Positions 25,282 through 33,447 of a stretch of 64,000 nucleotides of DNA are shown here, piece by piece (within the stretch, counting starts at the first letter, position 1; the number at the start of each line of letters is the position of its first letter). Below the pieces are notes generated by a model. The model was not told where the DNA came from. It ran no database searches and saw only the letters and a program-made list of their open reading frames with translations. Position numbers and translations under genes: made by a program. The stretch covers positions 1,550,001-1,614,000 of the forward strand of contig OY734803.1 of the NCBI GenBank assembly GCA_963457535.1. The letters are read 5' to 3'. The DNA is from JAHRAW01 sp028066695 (lineage in GTDB: Bacteria > Pseudomonadota > Gammaproteobacteria > Arenicellales > Poriferihabitantaceae).

Positions 25282-27057
25282 TCACTCGGCGAATTCCACC
25301 GCGGGCGGCGCCTGCGGCCAATGGTGGTCGGCGAGAAACCAGCCGAGCGGCGTGCCGCGCAAATTTCCAGTCATGCGCCGAATCAGCAGGTTGACCCCCT
25401 GCTGGGTTTGTTTCACCACATGCGCGCGCCAGCGCGCCACCGGGGCGCCGGCGTCGTCGCGCTTCCACACGACCAGATTCCCGGCGCGAAAAGTTTCGCT
25501 GAAACCGGCGAGTTGTTCGGCCGGCATGCGGTCTTCGGCGACGATGTGCGAGACGAATTCGCCCGGCGATGCGCCCGGCCTGTGCTCGCGCGCCGCGCCC
25601 CAGGTGTGCACGGTGTAGAACGGCACATTCCGGTGCAGGTAGTAATAGCCGCCGGTGCGAAAATACGGCGCCTGTTCGGCGAGGTAGAAAATGCCGCGCA
25701 AATCGTCGCGCGCCGAGAGGTGTTTTAGCACCGCGAACATCGGGTCCTGGCGCAGGTAATGCACCGGTTTTTCGTTGGAATAGCCGATGTGAATCCAGCT
25801 CTGCCACGGAAAGATGTTGGTCAGCGCGACCGCGCCGAACACCAGCAGCGCGGGCGCGCCGAAGCGGCGCAATTGCGGCGGCGCGGCGCGCGCCAGCAGC
25901 ATCGCCAGCAACATCAGCCAGCACGGAATCATCAAAAAGATGAAGCGGTATTCGCGGTGCTCGGGCATCATATGCAGCGCGAAAGTCACCGCGCCGAGCA
26001 GCAGCAGCAGGCGCGCCGGCCCGCGCAACTTCGCGCCGAGCCAGAAGGCGAGCAGCGGAATGCCGCCGCCGGCCGCGAGCAACTGCCCGGGCAATTGCCA
26101 GCGGCTGGATTCGCCGGCGCGGCCGACGCCGATGCCGATGTTGAACAGGAAGTTGGTCAGGTAGGAATGAAACGGCGCGCCCCAGGTCATCCACTCCACC
26201 GCGCCGACCAGCGCGGCCAGCGCAGCCGCGCCGCCCCACAGCGCGGCGAGTTGTTCGCGGCGCAGCGACACAGAGCGCAACGCCAGCAGCAGCAAAACCG
26301 CCGGCGCGTATTGCATGCGAATCGCCGCGGCGAGCGCGAGCAGCGCGCCGGCCGCGGCAAACATCATGAGGCGGCGGCGCGCATTTTCATGTCCATGAAC
26401 ATGATCATGACCATTTTCGTTTTCTTCCCCGCCCCGGTTCGCCGCGGTCATGAGCAGCAGCGCCAGCCCGGAAAACAAAAACGCGCTGCCGACGAATTCG
26501 GTGAACGGCTTGTGCGCCATCACCACCAACTCATACCAAAAGCAGCCGAGCAGCAGCGCCAGCCGCGCGGCGCGCTCGTCCGCGGCGCGCTGCGTGAAAC
26601 GGTACATCGCCCACGGCAACAGCAACGAAATCAGGCAGAACCCCAGTTTGACCGCGGCGACATAGATTCCCGGGCGGCCCAGCCCGATCGCGTCCAGCGC
26701 CAGCAAAAAGCCCGCGACAAAACCGGGGATCAGCCAGGCGCGCGCGCCGTGCACATATTCCCAGTAGAGCACGCCGCTGCCGAACACCGCGTAATGCGCC
26801 GGCTCCAGGTATTGCATGACTTCGTCCGGGTGCAGCAAAAAATCCCCGGACAAGGCCACCGCCGCGCGCGCCAGAAACGCGGCGGCGAGCATGTGGGGGA
26901 GGTATTTCCAGGTGCCCGGCGCGGCGTCGGCTGTCGGGGCAAACCATGCGGCCGAGATGCGCCGCGGCAGCGACAGCGCCGCCGAGGCCGCGCTCGCGCG
27001 CTCCCGGCGCGGCGTCTCGTGGCGGCGGGCGTCTCGGCGGGATTTGCGTTTTCGCAT
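25282..27057 (-). CDS. GT22-family (PIG-B/ALG9-like) membrane mannosyltransferase
   Basis: A 591-residue polytopic membrane protein starting with a very basic tail (MRKRKSRRDARRHETPRRER). The GT22 signature is present after the first membrane segment: FLLHPDEVMQYLEPAHYAVFGSG, then LYWEYVHGARAWLIPG, as in eukaryotic GPI and N-glycan mannosyltransferases. Another conserved part is MMPEHREYRFIFLMIP. These enzymes use dolichyl- or polyprenyl-phosphate-mannose as donor. A short His-rich insertion (GHDHVHGH) lies in a loop near the middle. It is convergent with the DPM1-like gene, 15 bases apart, and divergent from the dockerin-containing protein gene. The acceptor is unknown. Confidence 0.8.
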   Translation of the reverse strand: MRKRKSRRDARRHETPRRERASAASAALSLPRRISAAWFAPTADAAPGTWKYLPHMLAAAFLARAAVALSGDFLLHPDEVMQYLEPAHYAVFGSGVLYWEYVHGARAWLIPGFVAGFLLALDAIGLGRPGIYVAAVKLGFCLISLLLPWAMYRFTQRAADERAARLALLLGCFWYELVVMAHKPFTEFVGSAFLFSGLALLLMTAANRGGEENENGHDHVHGHENARRRLMMFAAAGALLALAAAIRMQYAPAVLLLLALRSVSLRREQLAALWGGAAALAALVGAVEWMTWGAPFHSYLTNFLFNIGIGVGRAGESSRWQLPGQLLAAGGGIPLLAFWLGAKLRGPARLLLLLGAVTFALHMMPEHREYRFIFLMIPCWLMLLAMLLARAAPPQLRRFGAPALLVFGAVALTNIFPWQSWIHIGYSNEKPVHYLRQDPMFAVLKHLSARDDLRGIFYLAEQAPYFRTGGYYYLHRNVPFYTVHTWGAAREHRPGASPGEFVSHIVAEDRMPAEQLAGFSETFRAGNLVVWKRDDAGAPVARWRAHVVKQTQQGVNLLIRRMTGNLRGTPLGWFLADHHWPQAPPAVEFAE

Positions 27058-27163
27058 GATGGGGAAGGGCACCGGGAAAATGGCGCGGTTGCGAATTATC
27101 GCGCACCGGCGGATAAATCGCAAATGGATGCGCGCCGCGGGAATTGACCGCGCAACCCCTTTG

Positions 27164-27210
27164 GGTTATGGTTATGGTCGGTTATGGTTATGCCGGTTAT
27201 GATTATGGTT
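27164..27210 (+). repeat. Short tandem repeat, three copies of a GGTTAT-based 15-16 bp unit
   Basis: Three adjoining units: GGTTATGGTTATGGTC, GGTTATGGTTATGCC and GGTTATGATTATGGTT. They lie in the 193-bp gap between divergent genes, 40 bases upstream of the start of the large dockerin-containing protein gene. A regulatory role or slippage site is possible but unproven. Confidence 0.8.
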
Positions 27211-27250
27211 TGCGGCATGTCTCCCCGAAGTTGCGTTGCATAATTTCCGA

Positions 27251-30031
27251 ATGACTCCAACGGCTTCCAAGTTTCGCGCATGCATTGCCCTTGCCGCGCT
27301 CGCGTTGTGCGCGTGCGGCGCGGCGCGCGCGCAAACCGCCGAGTTGAGCGACGACGCCGGGCTGCGCGAGATTCGCGTCTCTGACATTGACGACAACTCG
27401 CGGCTGGCCAGAATCAGCCCGGCCGCCGGCGTCTACACCTACGAAGTGAATGTGCCCTACAAGGCCGACGGCGTGGATTTCACGGTCGTCCCCTCGTCCG
27501 AAGATGTGCATTCGGTGGTGATGACCGCAAAGGCGCAGACGCCGCATCCGCGGCCGGCCCACCCCGGTTCGCCAAACGCGCTTCACGACGCCAATTTGCT
27601 GGAACGCGGTTTTTCCAAAACGCTGTGGCTCACGCCGGACCGCCGGCGCGAGGCGGTGTTTTTGGTGACCGCGCAGGACCAACAGGCGACGCTCACCTAT
27701 GCGCTGCGCGTTACCCGCGAAACGCCGCGCGCAGACACGCCGGCGGTGGAATTTGACCGGTACTACTACAGCGCGGACGAAGGCGGCGCGCTGACCATCA
27801 CCGTGCGCGTGACGCCGCGGGCGACCGCCGCCGGCGCGTCGGTGCCGTATGCGCTCGCCGACGACGGCGTGCCGGGCGAAGTGCAGTACCAATTGCGCCC
27901 GCCGTCGCCGCTCACCTTTGCGCCCGGGGAAAGCGAAAAACAAATCACCCTTACGCCGGCCGACAACGATTATGTGGAGTGGGACAACATCGCCATTCCG
28001 CTCACGCTGAATGTGCCGGACGGCTACCGCGCGGGCGCCGACATTGCCGCCGAGGTGGATGTGTATGACGAAGAAGCGGCGCTCGCGATTTTTGGCGAAT
28101 TTGAAGAGCACGGCGGGAATTCCGATTCTTCACCCGGCGCCGGCCTGCTCAATTACACCGCCGCGCTGAGCGAAGGCGCCACTTTTCTGCTGCCGGTTTC
28201 CATCAGCGCTTCGGCCTCCGAAGAAGTGGTGTTTCGCGCGCGCGCAACCGGCGGCAGCGCGCGCGCCGGCGACTACCACATCGTCGGCGAAGCGCGTTTC
28301 GCCGCGCGCGACGCGACGCGCAGCCGCAATATTGAAGTGGTCATCGCCGAAGACTTCGAGGTGGAAGAGGACGAGACGATTATTCTGCAACTGGAAAACG
28401 CCGGCGGCGAGGACAGCCTCGGCGGGTATTACGAATTCCCGCCCGCGGCGACCGCGGTGCTGACCATCAAGCGCAGCAACGACGCGACCCTTGATTCGCT
28501 CAATCCGTCGGCCGGCGCGCTGGTGCCGGTGTTCTCCGCGCAAACCGAGACCTACACGCTCGCGGTGCCGCACGCGGTGGCGCGCATTCAGTTTTTGGCC
28601 GGCTCAAACAAACCGGGCGCGCCGGTGATCAACGGCGTTGAACGCCCCGACGGACTGAGCCACCACATCTCGCTGGTCGCCGGCAAGACCCGGGCGATTC
28701 CGATCATCATAACCGCGCCCGACGGCATCACCAGCAAGACCTACACGATCATCACCACCCGCGCCGCCGAAAACGCCGGCGCCGACGCGAAGTTGAGCGA
28801 ATTGATCGTGCATGCCGGGCGGGAGGAATTGGCGCTGACCAAGACCGGCGGCCTGACCACGCCGCGCTTTGACCCGGCGCATGAAACCTATTCGGCGTCT
28901 CCCGAAGTCGCGCACGACGCCGACCTCACCTTGCTGACGCACACCACCGACCCGAACGCGCGCGCTCGCATCGGTTCCGAGGCGGCCGCCGACGGCGCCG
29001 CCAGCGCGCCGCAGCCGCTGGTGTTCGGCGAAAACACGGTGGAAGTGGTGGTGACCGCCGAAAACGCGGCCGACACCAAGACTTATTCGGTGACGGTGAC
29101 GCGCGCCGCCGGCCCGCCGCTCGCGCCGCAAAACTTCCGGGCGATTGATCACGCCGGGCATTTGGGGTTTGAGTGGTCGCGCCATGTGGACGGCAACGGC
29201 GCGAAAATCAGCGGCTACAAATTGCGCTGGAAGCGCGCCGACGCGGCCGACTACGCCGCGCAGGATGTCATTGACACGAAAAGCATCCCGGCGTTTTTGT
29301 CGGAAACATTTTTGCCCGGCATCGCTTATACCGCGCAGGTCGCCGCGGTCAACGCCATCGGCGACGGCGCGTGGAGCGAGCCGCGCACCGGCACGCCGCG
29401 CGGCAAGCCGGGCGCGCCGCAAAATACCGCGGTGACGCCCGGCCGGGCGCGGCTGCATCTGAGTTGGTCGCCGCCGGAAAACGACGGCGGCGATGCGATC
29501 ACCGCCCACCGCGCGCGCTGGCGGCTCGCCGACGACAACGGGCGGCCGGGCGCATGGGAGTTGTCGGGCCCGTTCGCCGCGTCCTACGGAAATTTCTACG
29601 CGATCACCGGCCTGGCCAACGGCGCGACCTATGAGGCGCAGGTCGCCGCGGTCAATGTGCACGGCGCGAGCGAGTGGAGCGGCGCGCAGCGCGGCGTGCC
29701 GCAGGCGTGGTACGGGCTGGACATGGACGGCGCCGGCGGCGTCACCTGGCGCGACGGCGCGCTCATCGTGCGCTACCTGCTGGGCATGCGCGGCGCGGCG
29801 CTGACCGCGGGCCTGACCTCGGCGCCGCCGCAAACGCCCGAGGCGAACATTCAGGCGTCGCTGGACAACGACAACTTGGACATGGACGGCGACGGCGACA
29901 CCACCGTCGCCGACGGAATTTTGCTGGCGCGGTGTTTGCTCGGCGTGCTCGGAGACGCGCTGATCGCCGGGCAGACACATGCGACCGCGAGCGCAGTGGA
30001 GCAGGCCTGCGCGACGCGCAAGTTGCAGTAA
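27251..30031 (+). CDS. Large exported multidomain protein: cadherin-like, Calx-beta-like, fibronectin III and dockerin-like domains
   Basis: A 926-residue protein with a Sec signal peptide (cleavage likely after CGAARA at residue 27). In order, with rough limits: a cadherin-like beta sandwich (30-150), two Calx-beta-like domains (155-400; FAPGESEKQITLTPADND, EVEEDETIILQLENA), two cadherin-like beta sandwiches (405-620; LDSLNPSAGALVPVFSAQTE, KTYSVTVTRAAGPP), two fibronectin III domains (620-815), and a pair of dockerin/EF-type repeats (LDMDGAGGVTWRDGALIVRY and LDMDGDGDTTVADGILLAR). It sits between genes for three GT-C mannosyltransferases and is a candidate glycosylation substrate. A TTG at 27236 is an alternative start. 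Function is probably adhesion or surface structure. Confidence 0.75.
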   Translation: MTPTASKFRACIALAALALCACGAARAQTAELSDDAGLREIRVSDIDDNSRLARISPAAGVYTYEVNVPYKADGVDFTVVPSSEDVHSVVMTAKAQTPHPRPAHPGSPNALHDANLLERGFSKTLWLTPDRRREAVFLVTAQDQQATLTYALRVTRETPRADTPAVEFDRYYYSADEGGALTITVRVTPRATAAGASVPYALADDGVPGEVQYQLRPPSPLTFAPGESEKQITLTPADNDYVEWDNIAIPLTLNVPDGYRAGADIAAEVDVYDEEAALAIFGEFEEHGGNSDSSPGAGLLNYTAALSEGATFLLPVSISASASEEVVFRARATGGSARAGDYHIVGEARFAARDATRSRNIEVVIAEDFEVEEDETIILQLENAGGEDSLGGYYEFPPAATAVLTIKRSNDATLDSLNPSAGALVPVFSAQTETYTLAVPHAVARIQFLAGSNKPGAPVINGVERPDGLSHHISLVAGKTRAIPIIITAPDGITSKTYTIITTRAAENAGADAKLSELIVHAGREELALTKTGGLTTPRFDPAHETYSASPEVAHDADLTLLTHTTDPNARARIGSEAAADGAASAPQPLVFGENTVEVVVTAENAADTKTYSVTVTRAAGPPLAPQNFRAIDHAGHLGFEWSRHVDGNGAKISGYKLRWKRADAADYAAQDVIDTKSIPAFLSETFLPGIAYTAQVAAVNAIGDGAWSEPRTGTPRGKPGAPQNTAVTPGRARLHLSWSPPENDGGDAITAHRARWRLADDNGRPGAWELSGPFAASYGNFYAITGLANGATYEAQVAAVNVHGASEWSGAQRGVPQAWYGLDMDGAGGVTWRDGALIVRYLLGMRGAALTAGLTSAPPQTPEANIQASLDNDNLDMDGDGDTTVADGILLARCLLGVLGDALIAGQTHATASAVEQACATRKLQ

Positions 30032-30062
30032 AAACCGGCCCCCGGGTTTCGGGGGGAAGTGA

Positions 30063-31910
30063 TTACTGCGCCGGCGCCTGCTGTTGCTGCTGTTGCTGCT
30101 GTTGCTGCTGCAAGGCCGCGCGGATGCGGTCGCGGTTGATGCGCGCTTCCTGCAATGTCGGCTCCAATTCCAGCGCGCGGTCAAAACTTCGCAGCGCTTC
30201 CTGCGGCCGGTTCAGCCGGAACAGCGCGACTCCCATGCCGGTGTGCGCATTGGCGTAGAGCGGGTCCATGCGAATCACGCGGCGGTAGATGTCCAGCCCC
30301 TGCTCGTATTCCTCGCGCTTCAGCAGCAGCAGCGCGAGGTTGTTCAGCGCGGTCGCCGACTGCGGATTTAACTGCAGCGCGTAGCGGTAGCGCTCCATCG
30401 CCTTTTCCGGCTGCCCGAGTTTTTCATAGGCGATGCCCATTTGAATCGGAATGGAATCAAAATCCGGCCGCCGCTGGCGCGACACTTTGTAATGCTCCAG
30501 CGCCTCCAGCGGCCGCTCCTCTTTCAGCAGCCAGTCGCCGTAGTTGTGATACGCGCCGCGCGCCTCGTCGTTGTGCGCGATGATGTGGCTGAAGAAAGTG
30601 CCGGCGTGGCGGTAGATGCCGGCCTGCTGCCAGGTGAGCGCGCCGAGCGCGATAACCACCGCGCCGCCCGCAACCTGCAGCGCGATGCGCCGCCGCGCCT
30701 CGGCCAAAGGAGCAACGCGCTCGGCCGCATGCAGCGCGGCGCCGGTCAGAAGCGCGATCAGGCCGGCGCAGGCGATGTATTGGTAGCGGTCGGCGACGAA
30801 CGAGAACTGCATGTAGCCGTAATCTATGAAGCACAGCACCGGCGACAGCATCACCGCGAAGAACAGCACGCAGGCGAGCGGTCCCCGCCCGATGCGCGCG
30901 CGCCAGTGCCACAGCGCGGCGGCGGCGGCGAAGCCGGCCGCGGCGCAGGCCCAGCCGAGCATGCTCGCCGCGCTGACCTTCCACAGCGGGTAGATGACCG
31001 CGAGGTCGGCCGGCCACACCAACTTATACGCGTAAAACCACAGCGCGCGCGCGGCGATGAGCGCGCGCTCGATGAAGGTGTAATCAAAACTCAGCACCTC
31101 CTTGTCCTTGTAGGCCTCCCAGTCAATGATGGTGATGATCAGCCCGAGAATGAGGAACGGCAGCACGCGCATCATGTCTTCCCAGGTGACCCGCCCGCGC
31201 CGCCACCAATGCACCAGCCACAGCGCGGCCGGCAGCGTGACCACCGTGGATTTGCACAGCAGGCCGCCGACGAACAGGCCCAATCCCCAGCCGTAAAACG
31301 CGCGGCGCGCGCCGTCCACGAAACGGAAATAACACAGCAGCGCGCCCATGAAAAACAGCGCGGCGAGAATGTCCTTGCGCCCGATGACCCAGGCGACCGA
31401 TTCCACATGCAGCGGATGCACCGCAAAAACCGCCGCGGCAAACCACGCCCCCGGCGTTTTCAAATACACCAGCGTCCGCCACAACAGCGCCGAGGCCGCG
31501 GCGTGCAGAATCAAATTGACGATGTGGTAGCCGGCCGGCGCGAAGCCCCACAACTTGTGCTCAATCCAAAACAGCGTGTAGAGCAGCGGCCAGTAATGCC
31601 CCTCGTATTTCTCCATGGATTTCGGCTGAAACCAAATCTGCCACAGCCCCTCCCAAATGCGCACCGGCCGCGCCTTGGTCAGCACCGCGTCGTCCCAGAC
31701 AAACCCGGCGAGGGTCGCCGGAAAATACGCGACCGCGACCAAAATGCAAAGCGCGGCGACCGCGAGCGCGTCGTTTCGCGCGAATGCGAACGGGGTGAAC
31801 GGAATGCGCGCGGGCGCGGGCGGTTCCGGCGCGCGTTGCTGCGGCGCGAAATCCTGCGGGGTTTTGTGCGCGGCGCGGCGCGCGCGGCGGTTTTTCCTTT
31901 TTTGTCGCAT
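30063..31910 (-). CDS. TMTC-like membrane glycosyltransferase with TPR repeats (copy 2) and a polyglutamine tail
   Basis: A 615-residue paralogue of the protein encoded at 22.1-24.0 kb with the same architecture: a basic tail (MRQKRKNRRARRAAHK), about ten membrane segments with FVWDD in the first loop, YEGHYWPLLYTLFWIEHKLWG, VFAVHPLHVESVAWVIGRKD and FIDYGYMQFSFVADRY, then C-terminal TPR repeats (YHNYGDWLLKEERPLEALEHY onward). The C-terminus ends in eleven Gln followed by APAQ. It is convergent with the large dockerin-containing protein gene, 31 bases apart. Keeping two copies suggests different acceptors. Enzyme activity is inferred from family and context. Confidence 0.8.
   Translation of the reverse strand: MRQKRKNRRARRAAHKTPQDFAPQQRAPEPPAPARIPFTPFAFARNDALAVAALCILVAVAYFPATLAGFVWDDAVLTKARPVRIWEGLWQIWFQPKSMEKYEGHYWPLLYTLFWIEHKLWGFAPAGYHIVNLILHAAASALLWRTLVYLKTPGAWFAAAVFAVHPLHVESVAWVIGRKDILAALFFMGALLCYFRFVDGARRAFYGWGLGLFVGGLLCKSTVVTLPAALWLVHWWRRGRVTWEDMMRVLPFLILGLIITIIDWEAYKDKEVLSFDYTFIERALIAARALWFYAYKLVWPADLAVIYPLWKVSAASMLGWACAAAGFAAAAALWHWRARIGRGPLACVLFFAVMLSPVLCFIDYGYMQFSFVADRYQYIACAGLIALLTGAALHAAERVAPLAEARRRIALQVAGGAVVIALGALTWQQAGIYRHAGTFFSHIIAHNDEARGAYHNYGDWLLKEERPLEALEHYKVSRQRRPDFDSIPIQMGIAYEKLGQPEKAMERYRYALQLNPQSATALNNLALLLLKREEYEQGLDIYRRVIRMDPLYANAHTGMGVALFRLNRPQEALRSFDRALELEPTLQEARINRDRIRAALQQQQQQQQQQQAPAQ
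30078..30110 (-). repeat. CAG/CAA trinucleotide repeat encoding eleven glutamines
   Basis: On the coding strand, eleven Gln codons mostly follow a CAG-CAG-CAA 9-bp pattern, giving a slippage-prone microsatellite at the 3' end of the second TMTC-like gene. Length changes by whole codons would not break the frame. Confidence 0.9.
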
Positions 31911-31933
31911 AAAAGAGGGGCGGGGCGTTGCGG

Positions 31934-32464
31934 CTATTTTCCGGCGCGCGATTCTAGCATTTTCTCAAACAGCGCGATGTCGTGATAGCGGCCGAACTTG
32001 TAGCCGACTTCGCGCAGCGTGCCGACGCGGCGGAAGCCGAAATGGCGGTGCAGCGCGACCGAGGCCGGATTCGGCAGCACCACCAGCCCGTAGGCGCGGT
32101 GCATTTCGGTGGCGGAAATCCGCTCCAATAATTGCGAATACAACGCGCGCCCCGCGCCGCGCGCGCTGCCATCGGTGTAAGCGGTGACCTCGGTGGATCT
32201 GCAATACGCCGCTTTCGCGCGAAAAGTGTGGTTGCAGGCGAAGCCGGCCAATTTTCCGGCGACCCCGGGAGTTTCGGCGACCAGCAAAAAATGCGGCGGC
32301 GCAAACTCGTCCAGCCAGGCCTGGCGCCGTTTTAAACTCCACGGTTCAATGTCAAAGGTGGCCGTGGTTTGCAGCACATAATGATTGTAGATGCGGTTGA
32401 TTTCGGACGCGTCGGCGCGCGCGCCCGCGCGAATCAAAACCGCCGGAGCAGAATGCGAAGGCAC
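31934..32464 (-). CDS. GNAT-family N-acetyltransferase, phosphinothricin acetyltransferase-like
   Basis: A 176-residue GNAT protein. Visible motifs match the Pat/MnaT subgroup: IRAGARADASEINRIYNHYVLQTTATFD, STEVTAYTDGSARGAGRALYSQLL (the acetyl-CoA-binding loop, here GSARGAGRAL) and VLPNPASVALHRHFGFRRVGTLREVGYKFGR. Such enzymes acetylate phosphinothricin, methionine sulfoximine or other amino acids. The natural substrate cannot be told. It lies between the second TMTC-like gene and agmatinase on the same strand, five bases after the latter, and may be cotranscribed. Confidence 0.85.
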   Translation of the reverse strand: MPSHSAPAVLIRAGARADASEINRIYNHYVLQTTATFDIEPWSLKRRQAWLDEFAPPHFLLVAETPGVAGKLAGFACNHTFRAKAAYCRSTEVTAYTDGSARGAGRALYSQLLERISATEMHRAYGLVVLPNPASVALHRHFGFRRVGTLREVGYKFGRYHDIALFEKMLESRAGK

Positions 32465-32469
32465 TTTTT

Positions 32470-33447
32470 TCAGGGGCGCTTTTCCGAAGGACTTTTTTGC
32501 CGGGCGAAAATGTTGAGCATTTCAAAAGCGATGGTCGCCGCGGCCAGCGAAGTGAGTTCGGCGTGGTCGTAGGCCGGCGCGACTTCCACCACATCGGCCG
32601 CGACCAGTTTGCAGTCCTGCAGGCCGCGCAAAATGTTCAGCAATTCGCGGCTGCTCAGTCCGGCGACTTCGGGCGTGCCGGTGCCGGGCGCGTGGCTCGG
32701 GTCCAGCACATCAATGTCAATGGAAAGATACAGCGGGTTGCCGCCGACGCGTTCGGCGATGCGCTTGGCGATGCTCGCCGCGCCTTTTTCCTCCAGTTCG
32801 TCGCAGTGAATCACCTTGAAGCCGAGTTCGCGGTCGCGCGCCAAATCGTCGCGGCTGTAAAGCGGCCCGCGAATGCCGACATGCATGGAGGCGCCGTCCA
32901 AAAACAATCCCTCCTCGGCGGCGCGGCGAAACGGCGTGCCGTGCGTGTAAGGCGCGCCGAAGTAGGTGTCCCAGGTGTCCAGGTGCGCGTCAAAATGCAC
33001 CAGCGCGACCGGCCCGAATTTTTTGTTCACCGCGCGCAGCAGCGGCAGCGCGATGGTGTGGTCGCCGCCGAGGCTGATGATGCCGTCGGCGCGCGAAAAC
33101 AATTCGCCGGCCGCCGTTTCAATCTGCCCGATCGCCTCGTCAATATTAAACGGGTTGCAGCCGACATCGCCGGCGTCGGCGGCCTGAATCGTCTGATACG
33201 GCTCGGTGCCGTAGTCCGGGTGAAAATTGGTGCGCAGGTGGCGCGACGCCTGGCGAATCGCCTGCGGCCCGAAGCGCGCGCCGGGGCGGTAACTGGTGCC
33301 GGCGTCAAACGGAATGCCGAGGATGGCGACATCGCAATACGGCACATCGCGCAATTCCGGAAGGCGGCAAAAGGTCGCCGGTCCGGCGTAACGCGGCACC
33401 ACCGTGCCGCTGACCGGCGCGACCGGCGGGGTTTTTTTCGCGTTCAT
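32470..33447 (-). CDS. speB: Agmatinase (ureohydrolase family)
   Basis: A 325-residue ureohydrolase. Manganese-binding motifs are clear: SLGGDHTIALPLLRA, VHFDAHLDTWD and LYLSIDIDVLDPSHAPGTGTPE. The N-terminal ILGIPFDAGTSYRPGARFGPQAIR is agmatinase-like; hydrolysis of agmatine to putrescine and urea is the likely reaction, though guanidinobutyrase has similar motifs. The ATG overlaps the upstream arsS stop as ATGA, so the two are coupled. No arginine decarboxylase is in the window. Confidence 0.87.
   Translation of the reverse strand: MNAKKTPPVAPVSGTVVPRYAGPATFCRLPELRDVPYCDVAILGIPFDAGTSYRPGARFGPQAIRQASRHLRTNFHPDYGTEPYQTIQAADAGDVGCNPFNIDEAIGQIETAAGELFSRADGIISLGGDHTIALPLLRAVNKKFGPVALVHFDAHLDTWDTYFGAPYTHGTPFRRAAEEGLFLDGASMHVGIRGPLYSRDDLARDRELGFKVIHCDELEEKGAASIAKRIAERVGGNPLYLSIDIDVLDPSHAPGTGTPEVAGLSSRELLNILRGLQDCKLVAADVVEVAPAYDHAELTSLAAATIAFEMLNIFARQKSPSEKRP

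Noticed and set aside
27164..27210. CRISPR-like repeat
   Set aside because: The units adjoin each other without spacers; it is a simple tandem repeat. No CRISPR array or cas gene was seen in the window.
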